The notes beneath the pieces are model-generated. The model worked only from the letters and a program-made list of their open reading frames with translations. It did no database searches and was not told where the DNA came from. From contig NZ_CP048031.1 of the NCBI RefSeq assembly GCF_010092445.1, positions 4,588,001 through 4,652,000 of the forward strand: 64,000 nt of DNA. The letters are read 5' to 3'. Shown here piece by piece: positions 33,636-43,710 of the stretch; positions within the stretch are counted from its first letter, which is position 1, and each line of letters starts with the position of its first letter. This DNA is from Shewanella sp. Arc9-LZ (GTDB lineage: Bacteria > Pseudomonadota > Gammaproteobacteria > Enterobacterales > Shewanellaceae). The translations under genes and the position numbers were made by a program.

Positions 33636-34313
33636 TTATACAATCCACCCACGCTCGGCAAAGGAGACTATCTCCTGATCACCTACAACCATATGATCTA
33701 ACAAAGAAACATCTATGGTTGCCAATGCATTTTTTATTCGCTCAGTTATTCGCCGATCAGCCTGACTTGGCTCTGCAATGCCAGACGGGTGATTGTGACA
33801 CACGATTACCGCTGCCGCTTTTTTCTCCAAAACAAGGCTTACAACCTCGCGAGGATAAACAGAAGCAGAATCGATGGTGCCACGAAATAATTCTACAAAT
33901 TGAATGACTCTATGTTGGGTATCCAACAATAGTAAGGCGAACACTTCATAGGATCGGTCTGCCAATTGTCTCATTAAATAGTCCCGAGTTAAATCAGGAT
34001 TTGTCAAAATCTGCCCTCTTTGTAGGTTTTCATGGGCAATTCGCTTAGAAATTTCCGCTGCAGCCTGTAATTGAGCATATTTTACCGGCCCAACACCGGC
34101 TAATTTACATACTTGGCTTTTAGGTGCGCTCAGTAAACTGCGCAAACCACCAAACTGATTAATCATGTTTCGGGCTAAATCGACCGCATTTTGCCCTGCC
34201 AGACCATTACGTAATATCACCGCAAGCAATTCTGCATCCGAAAGATGCCCTGCACCTTTGAGCAATAATTTTTCTCGCGGTCCTTCTCCTTGTGGCCAAT
34301 CTTTAATTCCCAT
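33636..34313 (-). CDS. radC: RadC family JAB-domain protein
   Basis: RadC proteins combine an N-terminal helix-hairpin-helix region (LAGVGPVKYAQLQAA) with a C-terminal MPN/JAB metalloprotease-like domain. The metal-binding motif is complete here: VCHNHPSGIAEPSQAD. The 225-residue length is normal. Despite its name, its role in DNA repair is unsettled. It lies divergent from coaBC and upstream of rpmB, as in enterobacteria. Confidence 0.95.
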   Translation of the reverse strand: MGIKDWPQGEGPREKLLLKGAGHLSDAELLAVILRNGLAGQNAVDLARNMINQFGGLRSLLSAPKSQVCKLAGVGPVKYAQLQAAAEISKRIAHENLQRGQILTNPDLTRDYLMRQLADRSYEVFALLLLDTQHRVIQFVELFRGTIDSASVYPREVVSLVLEKKAAAVIVCHNHPSGIAEPSQADRRITERIKNALATIDVSLLDHMVVGDQEIVSFAERGWIV

Positions 34314-34542
34314 GAATGTCCCTTATATTCAATGTGGCGATGCCATTAAACGCATTAAGTCGACTCTGAATAACAAAAACAACACAGAATCAGCAAGCAC
34401 AGTACCAATAACGAATTGTTGTCTTTTTCAAAAATAGAGTTCGAATTGATTACACAGTATGGTCGATATTTTTGAGATTGGATCTGCGCAAATTGTCATA
34501 GGTTTGTGATATTGTTAGCCGCAATTAGGTTTGAGTCGGATA

Positions 34543-35745
34543 ATGTGCATCATGCTGACAAATAAAAAAGTATTACTCGGAATTGGTGGCGGTATTGCCG
34601 CATATAAAAGTGCAGACTTGATCCGCCGATTAAAAGAGCGTGGCGCAGACGTGCGTGTCATCATGACTCAGAGCGCGATGGAGTTTATCACCCCATTAAC
34701 CATACAAGCGCTCTCAGGCCATCCAGTAGCCTCAGATTTGCTCGATCCCGCAGCAGAGGCGGCTATGGGTCATATCGAACTCGCTCGTTGGGCTGATGTT
34801 GTATTGCTTGCACCTGCTACGGCAAATTTAGTGGCACGTATTAATGCCGGCATGGCAGATGACTTGTTAACAACCACCTGTTTAGCGACCAGCGCCCCCG
34901 TCATTGTTTGCCCTGCAATGAACCAGCAAATGTACCAAAATATTGCGACCCAAGAAAACATGGCTAATTTAGCCCGTAAAGGCTTTACCATTTGGCAACC
35001 CGCCTCAGGTAATCAAGCATGCGGTGAAGTCGGCCCTGGCAGAATGCAAGAACCCGTGGTTATGGCAGAACAACTGATACAATTTTTTGGCCCCAAGATA
35101 TTACAAGGTCATCAGTTACTCATTACCGCAGGGCCAACGCGTGAAGCGATTGACCCAGTGCGCTATATCTCCAACCACAGCTCAGGAAAAATGGGTTTCT
35201 CTATAGCCCAAGCAGCTGCGGAAATGGGCGCAACCGTCACATTAGTCTCAGGTCCGGTTAATCTAGCCACCCCAGCAGGTGTTATACGCATTGATGTGGG
35301 TTCAGCACAACAAATGCTTGATGCTGTGATGGAACAGGTTGAACAACATGATATTTTTATTGGTTGCGCCGCAGTAGCTGATTATCGGATTGCTGACGTT
35401 GCGGATCAAAAAATAAAAAAATCGGCTGAACAAATGCAACTTGCGCTAGTGCGGAATCCTGATATCTTAGCCACGGTAGCTCAGCACACTCCTCGTCCAT
35501 TTACTGTAGGCTTTGCAGCAGAAACCAACGATGTAGAGCAATACGCCCGTGGCAAACTTCAACGCAAAAAGCTTGATATGATTGCCGCCAATGATGTTTC
35601 TATTCAAGGCTTAGGCTTTAATGCCGATAGCAATGCACTACAGGTATTTTGGCAAGACGGCAGCCAACAACTGCCCGCAACAGACAAGCTGACACTGGCG
35701 CGCCAATTACTTACATTGATAGAAAAACAATTAAAAAAATCATGA
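34543..35745 (+). CDS. coaBC: Bifunctional phosphopantothenoylcysteine synthetase/decarboxylase CoaBC
   Basis: CoaBC carries out two successive steps of coenzyme A synthesis: coupling cysteine to 4'-phosphopantothenate and decarboxylating the product. The N-terminal flavoprotein half shows [28 protein letters not shown] and the catalytic cysteine in [12 protein letters not shown]. The C-terminal synthetase half shows [20 protein letters not shown]. The start may be the ATG at 34543 or the one at 34552, which fits the family better. The stop overlaps the dut start. Confidence 0.96.
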   Translation: MCIMLTNKKVLLGIGGGIAAYKSADLIRRLKERGADVRVIMTQSAMEFITPLTIQALSGHPVASDLLDPAAEAAMGHIELARWADVVLLAPATANLVARINAGMADDLLTTTCLATSAPVIVCPAMNQQMYQNIATQENMANLARKGFTIWQPASGNQACGEVGPGRMQEPVVMAEQLIQFFGPKILQGHQLLITAGPTREAIDPVRYISNHSSGKMGFSIAQAAAEMGATVTLVSGPVNLATPAGVIRIDVGSAQQMLDAVMEQVEQHDIFIGCAAVADYRIADVADQKIKKSAEQMQLALVRNPDILATVAQHTPRPFTVGFAAETNDVEQYARGKLQRKKLDMIAANDVSIQGLGFNADSNALQVFWQDGSQQLPATDKLTLARQLLTLIEKQLKKS

Positions 35746-36200
35746 AAACACCCATTGAACTAAAAATTATCGACTCACGTATAGGCAGTGAATTCCCATT
35801 GCCAGCTTATGCGACACCCGGTAGCGCAGGCATGGATTTACGTGCCATGATCGACACAGTAATGGTCATTGAGCCAAGTCAAACTGTATTGATTCCAACA
35901 GGTATCGCCATTCATGTGGCAGACCCAGGCCTTGCCGCTGTGATTTTACCGCGCTCAGGCATGGGCCATAAACATGGCATTGTTTTGGGTAATCTAGTCG
36001 GCTTAATTGACTCCGATTACCAAGGACAGTTAATGGTGTCATGTTGGAACAGAAGTGATAAACCATTTACTCTCGAAATTGGCGATCGATTAGCCCAATT
36101 GATGTTTGTACCCGTTGTACAGGCAACGTTTACCGTAGTGGATGAGTTTAATAGCTCAGATCGTGGAGAAGGCGGTTTTGGTCATTCAGGCACCAAATAA
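35742..36200 (+). CDS. dut: Deoxyuridine 5'-triphosphate nucleotidohydrolase Dut
   Basis: Dut hydrolyses dUTP to dUMP, keeping uracil out of DNA and feeding thymidylate synthesis. The 152-residue trimeric-type enzyme has the five dUTPase motifs, including [31 protein letters not shown] and the C-terminal [10 protein letters not shown]. Its ATG overlaps the coaBC stop in ATGA, a coupled arrangement conserved in gammaproteobacteria. Confidence 0.97.
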   Translation: MKTPIELKIIDSRIGSEFPLPAYATPGSAGMDLRAMIDTVMVIEPSQTVLIPTGIAIHVADPGLAAVILPRSGMGHKHGIVLGNLVGLIDSDYQGQLMVSCWNRSDKPFTLEIGDRLAQLMFVPVVQATFTVVDEFNSSDRGEGGFGHSGTK

Positions 36201-36235
36201 CCTTTTCAAGTAGTCACTGAGCCAAGGAACAGATA

Positions 36236-36829
36236 ATGGCTGAAAGCCCTAAAATAAATCGTCGTGAGCATATTTTACAATGCTTAGCACAAATGCTCGA
36301 AACCAGCCCAGGTCAACGTATAACAACAGCAAAGCTCGCAGCCGAAGTGGGCGTGTCAGAAGCTGCTCTGTATAGACACTTCCCCAGTAAAGCGCGGATG
36401 TTCGAAGGCTTAATCGAATTTATTGAAGATGCGATTTTATCACGCTTAAACATCATCATGGACGAAGAAAAAGACACCATGACCCGCTGCCAGTTGGTAC
36501 TACACCTGCTATTAGTATTTTCTGAACGTAACCCAGGCATCTCAAGGGTGCTTAATGGCGATGCCTTGCTAGGTGAAAACGAGCGTTTACGCAGTAGAAT
36601 TGACGTATTATTTGCCAAAATAGAAACACACATCAAACAAATTCTACGTGAAAAAACCTTGCGTGAAGGCGTAGGCTTTAATATCGATGAAGCTATTTTA
36701 GCTAACTTGTTGCTAGCCTTTGCAGAAGGACGTATTTCACAATTTGTCCGCAGTGAGTTTAAACAAAAGCCAACACAACACTTTGATGAACAGTGGACGT
36801 TTATTCAACAGCAATTGTTAAGAAGTTAA
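36236..36829 (+). CDS. slmA: Nucleoid occlusion factor SlmA
   Basis: SlmA is a TetR-fold protein that binds SBS sites on the chromosome and breaks up FtsZ polymers over the nucleoid. The 197-residue product has the helix-turn-helix [24 protein letters not shown] near residues 28-52, followed by the all-helical dimer domain. The position after dut matches Escherichia coli and supports SlmA over a generic TetR repressor. Confidence 0.94.
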   Translation: MAESPKINRREHILQCLAQMLETSPGQRITTAKLAAEVGVSEAALYRHFPSKARMFEGLIEFIEDAILSRLNIIMDEEKDTMTRCQLVLHLLLVFSERNPGISRVLNGDALLGENERLRSRIDVLFAKIETHIKQILREKTLREGVGFNIDEAILANLLLAFAEGRISQFVRSEFKQKPTQHFDEQWTFIQQQLLRS

Positions 36830-36970
36830 TATCGCATCAATAAAGGATGCTAGTTCGGTCCTTTTGCTGCCAATGCTACTGACTCTTCCTTTACCCTTAA
36901 ACCGTATCAGATCGAATATTTATACCACATAAAAACGAAGTAAGAACGAACGATTAAACAAGGATGTCTC

Positions 36971-38950
36971 ATGATTTTCACCAAATACCTAACCATTATG
37001 TTACTTGTCTGTGGTGGCCTATTCACCCATGCATTTGCAGCAGAAAGCCTTTCTACTGCACGACTATTTAGCCGAGGGGCTGAATTTAGTAATGTAAAAA
37101 TATCTCCAACAGGCGACTATATTAGTGCAATAACCAAACATAATGGTAAAGACAAGCTACTAATATTAAATGCAAAAACAAAACAAATACATCACGCGAT
37201 ATTTTTCCCTGGCAATGCCCAAGTTGGTAATTACGCTTGGGTCAATAATGAAAGAATCGTACTGCAAAAAGAATATTTAAAAGGTTGGAGTGACGTACCG
37301 CTGTATTATGGTGAGCTAATGGCTGTTAATGCCGATGGCTCAAGAGCAACTTACCTTTTTGGTTTTAATAGCGGCGAGCAACAAACTGGTTCACATCTGA
37401 AGAAAAATACCCCCATAAGAGCAACGGCATTTATTTTAGATCCCCTTCCCGATGACGACCGCTATATGCTCGTCAATGCAATCCCATGGAATGAGTCTAA
37501 TTCTTTAAACTATGAATTATCACAGACTGTATACCGTGTAGATTTATACAAAGGGTTCCGCAGAAAAGTCACCACTTCGCCTATAGGTTACTCTCGATTT
37601 TTAACCGATCACGATGGTGAAGTACGCTTTGTTGCAGGCGAAGATGAAAACAACATAACAAAAGTATTTTATCGTCAAGACCGCGAATGGCTTAACACCG
37701 ATAACCTCAAACTCAATTTGGATGATTTCTACCCAATATCTTTTGCCGAAAATAAAAACAGTATTTATGCAGCGGCTCGGGTAAAAGGCGAAACCTTAGG
37801 GATTTATGAAATCAATCTAGAAACAGGTGAAAAAACGAAAATTATTAAAGATGACAAAAGTGATCCCAGTAATTACTGGATAAACCAAGCTACCAAAAAA
37901 CTCTATGCAGTTGAATTTGAAAATGGTTATCCGTCTTACGCTTTCGTCAATCCAGAAGACAGTCATTCAAAATTGCTAAAGCAGTTGCTCGCATCATTAC
38001 CTGGCCATCAAGTTCGTATTGTTAGCGAAACTCGTCATTCAGAAAAACTCATCGTGGTGGCATTTAACGATCGAAATCCCGGTGATTATTATATATTTGA
38101 TACCAAGGCCATCACACTCCAACACTTAGCCTCTGCCAAGAAATGGCTCGACCCAGCGCGAATGTCAGAAGTGAAGCCAATTAGTTTTACCAGCCGTGAC
38201 GGTAAAGTCATTAGCGGTTATTTAACATTACCTTATGATAAAGAAGCGAAAAACCTCCCTCTTGTAGTCAATCCCCATGGTGGTCCGCATGGAGTAAGAG
38301 ATGAATGGGGTTTTAATACTCAAAACCAAATGCTAGCAAATCAAGGGATGGCTGTATTACAAGTCAATTTCCGTGGTTCAGGTGGCTTTGGACAAAACTT
38401 TGAACAAGCTGGATTCCAAAAATGGGGTTCAGAAGTACAATATGACATTCTCGATGCCACTCATTATGTCATTGAGCAAGGTTATGTAGATAAAAACCGT
38501 ATCTGTATTTCTGGTGGTAGTTTTGGTGGTTATAGTGCATTGCAAAGCGCAATACTTGAACCCGATCTGTTCAAATGCGCTATCGGTTTTGCAGGGATTT
38601 ATAATTTAGAACTGATGTTCGATGAAGGAGATATTGCAAATAGTGCTTCGGGTACTAGTTACCTTAAAAATGTTTTAGGTCAAAATAGTGAAGTACTAAG
38701 GGCGATGTCTCCCTCAGAAAATGTAGATAAGCTTAAAGCAAACTTGCTTCTAGTACATGGCGGTGACGATGAACGAGCGCCTATTGAACAACTAGAATCA
38801 CTAGAAAAAGCCCTTAAAGCACATGATTATCCCTATGAAAAACTGGTGATGGATGATGAAGGCCATGGTTTCTACAATGATGACAATCGTGCCCAATATT
38901 ATGAAAAAATGCTTCTATTTCTTAAAAAGAACCTAAACATTAAATCGTAA
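36971..38950 (+). CDS. S9-family (prolyl oligopeptidase-like) exported peptidase, copy 1
   Basis: The 659-residue protein has a signal peptide (cleavage near FAAE), an N-terminal propeller-like region of about 380 residues and a C-terminal alpha/beta-hydrolase domain. The nucleophile elbow GGSFGGYS places the catalytic serine at residue 517. The aspartate lies in GGDDERAP and the histidine in DEGHGFYN. The HGGP oxyanion region is NPHGGPHG. These features fit dipeptidyl or acylaminoacyl peptidases acting in the periplasm on short peptides. The start is ATG after AAGGATG. It is the paralogue of the next gene. Confidence 0.92.
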   Translation: MIFTKYLTIMLLVCGGLFTHAFAAESLSTARLFSRGAEFSNVKISPTGDYISAITKHNGKDKLLILNAKTKQIHHAIFFPGNAQVGNYAWVNNERIVLQKEYLKGWSDVPLYYGELMAVNADGSRATYLFGFNSGEQQTGSHLKKNTPIRATAFILDPLPDDDRYMLVNAIPWNESNSLNYELSQTVYRVDLYKGFRRKVTTSPIGYSRFLTDHDGEVRFVAGEDENNITKVFYRQDREWLNTDNLKLNLDDFYPISFAENKNSIYAAARVKGETLGIYEINLETGEKTKIIKDDKSDPSNYWINQATKKLYAVEFENGYPSYAFVNPEDSHSKLLKQLLASLPGHQVRIVSETRHSEKLIVVAFNDRNPGDYYIFDTKAITLQHLASAKKWLDPARMSEVKPISFTSRDGKVISGYLTLPYDKEAKNLPLVVNPHGGPHGVRDEWGFNTQNQMLANQGMAVLQVNFRGSGGFGQNFEQAGFQKWGSEVQYDILDATHYVIEQGYVDKNRICISGGSFGGYSALQSAILEPDLFKCAIGFAGIYNLELMFDEGDIANSASGTSYLKNVLGQNSEVLRAMSPSENVDKLKANLLLVHGGDDERAPIEQLESLEKALKAHDYPYEKLVMDDEGHGFYNDDNRAQYYEKMLLFLKKNLNIKS

Positions 38951-38990
38951 TGAGCTAATGAGCTAATGAGCTAATGAGCTAATGAGCTAA
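38951..38990. repeat. Five perfect copies of an 8-bp repeat
   Basis: TGAGCTAA is repeated five times without a mismatch, beginning directly after the stop codon of S9 peptidase copy 1. Each unit carries TGA and TAA, so the array gives stop codons in every forward frame. Confidence 0.95.
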
Positions 38991-39005
38991 AAAATATTAT
39001 ATCAA

Positions 39006-39041
39006 CAAGCCGATACCCGGCAAACGGGGTCGGCTTTTTTT
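39006..39041 (+). terminator. Terminator after S9 peptidase copy 1
   Basis: AAGCCGATACCCG pairs imperfectly with CGGGGTCGGCTT, followed by seven T. An almost identical structure follows copy 2. Confidence 0.85.
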
Positions 39042-39242
39042 GTACCTGCGTTATGACTTTCAAGCAAATTCAACCGCGCAAAGAGGCCAACCAAACGGGT
39101 ATCAACATAAATTGGAAGTCGTAATATACGTCCATATTTCCACCTCATCTCAATGAATAAATAATGAGTACGTATTGCTCCGACCACTTGAATTAAATAC
39201 AATACCGTTACATTTTTAACATTAATTACACGGACTGTATTT

Positions 39243-41192
39243 ATGCTGCGCATTTTATACCTCACATGTTGTTTGCTCGTTCTATTTACCACCCACACTT
39301 TTGCGGCTCCGCAAATTAAAGACTTCAGTGCCGATTCAGAGTTTTCTGAAGTCAAAATATCTCCAGATGGGGAGCACCTCGCGGTTATTCTCATTGAAGA
39401 TGAAAAGCGCACCTTGCTCATCCTAAACCTTGAATCCATGAAACCGACTTATGCGGTCAAATTTAGTGGTGATGAAGAAGTGGGCCGCTATTATTGGGTC
39501 AATGATGAGCGGATTGTATTACAAAAACTCTATAAGCATGCCCAGCGTGAAGTGTCAGATTATTATGGTGAGTTACTCGCTGTAAATTATGATGGCAGCA
39601 AATCTAAATACCTGTTTGGTTATAATGGCGGCAGCTCGACAGGAACGAGTATTTCAAATAATGAAGCTATTCGCGCAAGTGCATTTGTTTTAGATACTTT
39701 AAAAGATGATGACAAATACATTTATGTCATGGCCTTTCCTTGGAATAAACAAAATTATGCATATACCCTTGTATATCGCGTCAACGTCTATTCAGGTAAA
39801 CGTAAACGCCTCACAACTTCACCTATCGCAAATGCAGGCTTCCTTGTTGATAATAAAGAAGACGTTCGCTTTAGCTTCGCCAGAGATAAGAAAAACGATG
39901 ATCAACTCTTCTATTATGAAAATGGTGAATGGGTTGATGCTGAAAGAATTAAGGGCGGGCTAACCGATTTCTACCCTATTTCGTTCACCGAAGACAACAA
40001 ATCAATTTATGCTATTGCTCACGGTGAAGGCACGACTAGCGCTATTTACGAAGTCGAACTCGCTACAGCTAAACATAAAAAAATCATCCAACATGATGTT
40101 GTCGATCCATTCATGACTTGGGTGAGCGACCAAACAAACGCTCTCTACGCGGTAGAGTTTGAAAATGGTTATCCTGAGTATCGCTTTGTCGATACTGAAA
40201 GCGATAAAGCAAAAGCATTACAACAGCTAATGGCTGCGATTCCTGATCACCGTATTCGTATTGTCAGTGAAACTGTTGACGGTAATACCCTTATTGTTAT
40301 GGCAATGAATGACAAAAACTCTGGCGACTATTACTTATTTGACCGTAAAAAGCTTAAACTCAAATTCTTATTTGCTGAGAATGCAAAACTAGAACCTAGC
40401 GAAATGTCAGAAGTACGTCCCATCAGTTTTACCAATCGCGATGGCGTCACTATTCATGGCTATTTAACATTACCCGTCGGCATGAAAGAACATAAAAATA
40501 TGCCTCTCGTGGTTAATCCACATGGCGGCCCACATGGCCCGCGCGACTTATGGGTATTTAACCCAGAAAACCAACTGTTAGCGCAAAATGGCATCGCCGT
40601 GTTACAAGTTAACTTCCGTGGTTCTGGTGGATATGGTAAAGCGTTTGAAGAGTCTGGCTACCTCGCTTGGGGCAGTAAAATTCAATACGATATTATCGAC
40701 GCGACTCAATATGTCATCGATCAAGGCTATGCCGACAAAGATAGAATATGTATTTCGGGTGGCAGCTTTGGCGGATACTCAGCATTGATGAGCCCGATGT
40801 TAGCGCCAGACATGTTCAAATGTGCCGTTGGTGTTGCCGGTGTTTATGATTTAGAGCAAATGTACAAAACGGGCGATGTACCCGACTCTTATGGTGGTGA
40901 GGCATACTTAAAAGACGTATTGGGTACAGATATCCAACAACTACGTGCAATGTCGCCAACTCACAATGTTAATAAACTGAAAGCTAAAGTGCTATTAATT
41001 CATGGTGAAGAAGATGAGCGTGCGCCAATTGAACAGTTTGAAGCAATGGAAAAAGCCTTAGAACAAGCTAACTATCCATTTCAGAAAGAGATTTGGAGAA
41101 AAGAAGGCCATGGCTTCTTTAATGCCGAAAACCGTGCAAAATATTATGACATCATGCTTAAGTTCATCAAAGAGAACCTAAACGTAAAGTAG
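39243..41192 (+). CDS. S9-family (prolyl oligopeptidase-like) exported peptidase, copy 2
   Basis: The 649-residue protein is a close paralogue of copy 1, with the same architecture. It has a signal peptide ending near TFAA, a propeller-like N-terminal half and an alpha/beta-hydrolase domain with NPHGGPHGPRD. The catalytic serine is at residue 508 in GGSFGGYSAL, the aspartate in GEEDERAP and the histidine in KEGHGFFN. The two copies run in tandem in the same direction with about 290 bp between them. Divergence is greatest in the propeller region, which could give different peptide preferences. That is an inference. Confidence 0.92.
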   Translation: MLRILYLTCCLLVLFTTHTFAAPQIKDFSADSEFSEVKISPDGEHLAVILIEDEKRTLLILNLESMKPTYAVKFSGDEEVGRYYWVNDERIVLQKLYKHAQREVSDYYGELLAVNYDGSKSKYLFGYNGGSSTGTSISNNEAIRASAFVLDTLKDDDKYIYVMAFPWNKQNYAYTLVYRVNVYSGKRKRLTTSPIANAGFLVDNKEDVRFSFARDKKNDDQLFYYENGEWVDAERIKGGLTDFYPISFTEDNKSIYAIAHGEGTTSAIYEVELATAKHKKIIQHDVVDPFMTWVSDQTNALYAVEFENGYPEYRFVDTESDKAKALQQLMAAIPDHRIRIVSETVDGNTLIVMAMNDKNSGDYYLFDRKKLKLKFLFAENAKLEPSEMSEVRPISFTNRDGVTIHGYLTLPVGMKEHKNMPLVVNPHGGPHGPRDLWVFNPENQLLAQNGIAVLQVNFRGSGGYGKAFEESGYLAWGSKIQYDIIDATQYVIDQGYADKDRICISGGSFGGYSALMSPMLAPDMFKCAVGVAGVYDLEQMYKTGDVPDSYGGEAYLKDVLGTDIQQLRAMSPTHNVNKLKAKVLLIHGEEDERAPIEQFEAMEKALEQANYPFQKEIWRKEGHGFFNAENRAKYYDIMLKFIKENLNVK

Positions 41193-41215
41193 ATATCGCT
41201 TAAGCGTTTAACCAC

Positions 41216-41253
41216 AAAAAGCCGATACCCGACTAACGGGGTCGGCTTTTTTG
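41216..41253 (+). terminator. Terminator after S9 peptidase copy 2
   Basis: AAAAAGCCGATACCCG with CGGGGTCGGCTTTTTT closely copies the hairpin after copy 1, including the GATACCCG bulge sequence. Confidence 0.85.
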
Positions 41254-41370
41254 TTACCTACAGTATTAATTTAGCGCAAATCGCGTTATTCTCCTCGTCC
41301 CTTAACGGGCGCCCAAGTGGGTATTAACGTACACTCATATAAACAGTGATATCGAGTAGTTGGAGGATAT

Positions 41371-42021
41371 ATGGCACTCAGTGAAGCCGCAATAAAAGTA
41401 CAAGCAGCACTAAAAGACCGTGGGCTAGAAACCCCGATGTTGCCAAAAACTTCCACGCCTGAACAACGTAAAGTCAAAATTGAACATCATATGCGTGAAA
41501 TTTTGACCTTAATGTCACTCGACCTAACCGACGACAGCTTGGCTGATACTCCACGCCGCATTGCAAAAATGTATGTCGACGAAATCTTCTCAGGGCTTGA
41601 TTACGAAAACTTCCCTAAGATCACGGTTATCGAAAACAAAATGGGTGTTGATGAAATGGTGCGTGTACAAGACATCAGTCTTACCAGCACCTGCGAACAC
41701 CATTTAGTGACCATAGATGGCTTCGCAACGGTGGCCTATTTGCCACGCACAAAAATTATTGGCTTGTCTAAAATCAATCGTATCGTGCGCTTCTTTTCCC
41801 AACGCCCACAAGTACAAGAGCGCCTAACCCAACAAGTGTTAGTGGCACTGCAAACCCTACTTGAAACCAAAGACGTTGCGGTAAAAATGGATGCGGTGCA
41901 TTACTGCGTTAAATCTCGCGGTGTCATGGACTCAACCAGTTCAACTACCACTACAGCACTTGGCGGTATTTTTAAATCAAACCCAGCCACCCGCGCCGAG
42001 TTTTTACACCAAGTAAAATAA
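41371..42021 (+). CDS. folE: GTP cyclohydrolase I FolE
   Basis: FolE converts GTP to 7,8-dihydroneopterin triphosphate, the first step of tetrahydrofolate synthesis. The 216-residue product has the zinc-ligand segment [15 protein letters not shown], the motif [17 protein letters not shown] and the second cysteine in [14 protein letters not shown]. These are hallmarks of the zinc-dependent FolE-I type. The ATG is preceded by GGAGG. Confidence 0.98.
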   Translation: MALSEAAIKVQAALKDRGLETPMLPKTSTPEQRKVKIEHHMREILTLMSLDLTDDSLADTPRRIAKMYVDEIFSGLDYENFPKITVIENKMGVDEMVRVQDISLTSTCEHHLVTIDGFATVAYLPRTKIIGLSKINRIVRFFSQRPQVQERLTQQVLVALQTLLETKDVAVKMDAVHYCVKSRGVMDSTSSTTTTALGGIFKSNPATRAEFLHQVK

Positions 42022-42043
42022 TGTGTGTAAATAACACGCAAAT

Positions 42044-42087
42044 AAAAATGCAGCCACCTAATTTCATAATATAGGGGCTGCATTTTT
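42044..42087. terminator. Bidirectional terminator between folE and pyrE
   Basis: AAAAATGCAGCC pairs with GGGCTGCATTTTT around an A/T-rich loop, with A and T flanks suited to both converging genes. Confidence 0.85.
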
Positions 42088-42105
42088 GTTTAAATCTGAA
42101 TAAGA

Positions 42106-42747
42106 TTAAATGCCGTATTGCTCACGATACGCGCTAACTGAAGCAAGTTCTGCTTCCATACCCGGCTTTTCAGACAAGTAACTGATTAAATCAGCAAGCT
42201 TAATAATCGACACAATTTGACAGCCAAAATCGCGTTCCACTTCTTGAATTGCCGACAACTCGCCTTTGCCTTTTTCTTGGCGATCTAATGCAATCAACAC
42301 ACCCGCAAGTTGAGCATTGTGGGCATTAATAATTTCCATCGATTCGCGAATAGCGGTACCAGCGGTGATAACATCGTCCACCAGCATGACTTTGCCTTTT
42401 AACTCGCTGCCCACCAAACTGCCACCTTCACCGTGGGTTTTGGCTTCTTTACGGTTAAAGCAGTAAGGAATATCCACATCGTGATGATCGCACAAGGCAA
42501 CAGCTGTGGTTGTCGCAATCGGAATACCTTTATACGCTGGGCCAAATAACAAATCGAACTCAATACCCGAGTCCATTAACGCCGCAGCATAAAAGCGACC
42601 TAAACGCGCTAAGTCTTTACCCGTATTGAACAATCCAGCATTGAAAAAGTACGGGCTCGTACGGCCAGATTTAAGGGTAAACTCACCAAAACGTAATACT
42701 TGGCGGGCTAAAGCAAACTCAATAAATTCGCGTTGATAGGCTTTCAC
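42106..42747 (-). CDS. pyrE: Orotate phosphoribosyltransferase PyrE
   Basis: PyrE makes orotidine 5'-monophosphate from orotate and PRPP in pyrimidine synthesis. The 213-residue protein carries the PRPP-binding motif [17 protein letters not shown], the early [14 protein letters not shown] and the lysine-rich loop [12 protein letters not shown]. It starts with GTG at 42747. It follows rph with an attenuator hairpin between them, so UTP-sensitive attenuation as in Escherichia coli is likely. Confidence 0.97.
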   Translation of the reverse strand: MKAYQREFIEFALARQVLRFGEFTLKSGRTSPYFFNAGLFNTGKDLARLGRFYAAALMDSGIEFDLLFGPAYKGIPIATTTAVALCDHHDVDIPYCFNRKEAKTHGEGGSLVGSELKGKVMLVDDVITAGTAIRESMEIINAHNAQLAGVLIALDRQEKGKGELSAIQEVERDFGCQIVSIIKLADLISYLSEKPGMEAELASVSAYREQYGI

Positions 42748-42775
42748 GGTTATTCCTCTTTCATCAAATTTTAGA

Positions 42776-42802
42776 TTAAAAAAAAGGACCGTAATCGGTC
42801 CT
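42776..42802 (-). terminator. pyrE attenuator between rph and pyrE
   Basis: The stem AGGACCG with CGGTCCT is followed on the minus strand by a run of about nine T. It starts 18 bases after the rph stop codon and ends before the pyrE ribosome site, matching the rph-pyrE attenuator known in Escherichia coli. Confidence 0.8.
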
Positions 42803-42819
42803 CATTTTTCAACAGCATA

Positions 42820-43533
42820 TTAACTTAAAGCCGCTTTTTGCACATCGACAATTTCGCGAATACTGTTTTTAGCTAACACTAACAACTCAAGCAACTCTTC
42901 ATGGCTAAATGGTTCGCCTTCTGCAGTTCCTTGAATTTCAATAATCTTACCGGTTTCTGTCATCACAACGTTCATGTCAGTTTCAGCAGCACTGTCTTCA
43001 ATGTATTCTAAATCACTGATCGCTTCGCCTTTGTAAATACCAACACTCACAGCAGCAATTAAAAACTTAAGTGGGTTAGCTTTAATAATGCCTTTACCGC
43101 GAGCCCAGTTAAGCGCATCAACTAACGCCACACAAGCACCAGTAATAGCCGCAGTACGCGTACCGCCATCGGCTTGAATCACATCACAATCGATAACGAT
43201 AGTGTTTTCACCTAACAACTTCATGTCTACAGCTGCACGTAATGCACGGCCAATTAAACGTTGAATTTCTTGAGTACGGCCAGACTGCTTACCACGAGCC
43301 GCTTCACGGTCCATGCGGCTGTGAGTTGAACGCGGTAACATACCGTATTCAGCAGTTACCCAACCTTGGCCTTGGCCTTTAAGAAAGCGCGGCACGCCTT
43401 CAGTGAAACTTGCTGTACATAATACTTTTGTGTCGCCAAACTCAACTAAAACAGAGCCTTCAGCATGTGCAGTAAAAGAACGCGTAATAGTGATAGGGCG
43501 AGTTTGAGCTGGTGTACGGTTACTTGGGCGCAT
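42820..43533 (-). CDS. rph: Ribonuclease PH
   Basis: RNase PH trims the 3' ends of tRNA precursors using phosphate. From the ATG at 43533 (AGGA ribosome site) it has 237 residues. It begins [16 protein letters not shown] and carries [16 protein letters not shown], the arginine-rich [20 protein letters not shown] and the catalytic region [16 protein letters not shown]. Its translation up to the stop codon probably also controls the downstream pyrE attenuator. Confidence 0.98.
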   Translation of the reverse strand: MRPSNRTPAQTRPITITRSFTAHAEGSVLVEFGDTKVLCTASFTEGVPRFLKGQGQGWVTAEYGMLPRSTHSRMDREAARGKQSGRTQEIQRLIGRALRAAVDMKLLGENTIVIDCDVIQADGGTRTAAITGACVALVDALNWARGKGIIKANPLKFLIAAVSVGIYKGEAISDLEYIEDSAAETDMNVVMTETGKIIEIQGTAEGEPFSHEELLELLVLAKNSIREIVDVQKAALS

Positions 43534-43710
43534 GAAAAGTCCTGTAGTCGAATTCATATCATATTTGAGCCCATATTATAGAGCTTCACGCCGTTAGATG
43601 CCATGGTAAGCAGCGATAAGCCACAAATCTATCGACTAATCCTTTAATCCCATCCGCTAAAACGGCTATAATCAACTCACATTCGCGTAAATAACATAAC
43701 AGGACACTTC

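Noticed and set aside
33636..33907. Plus-strand open frames across radC and rpmB
   Set aside because: They lie opposite clear ribosomal protein and RadC genes with conserved motifs and lack ribosome sites.
36840..36863. Weak hairpin AAAGGA/TCCTTTT after slmA as a terminator
   Set aside because: The stem is only six pairs with a wide loop and no proper T-run beyond it.
39002..39439. Minus-strand 145-codon frame between the S9 peptidases
   Set aside because: It spans a terminator and the start of peptidase copy 2 in antisense, with no ribosome site or recognisable family.
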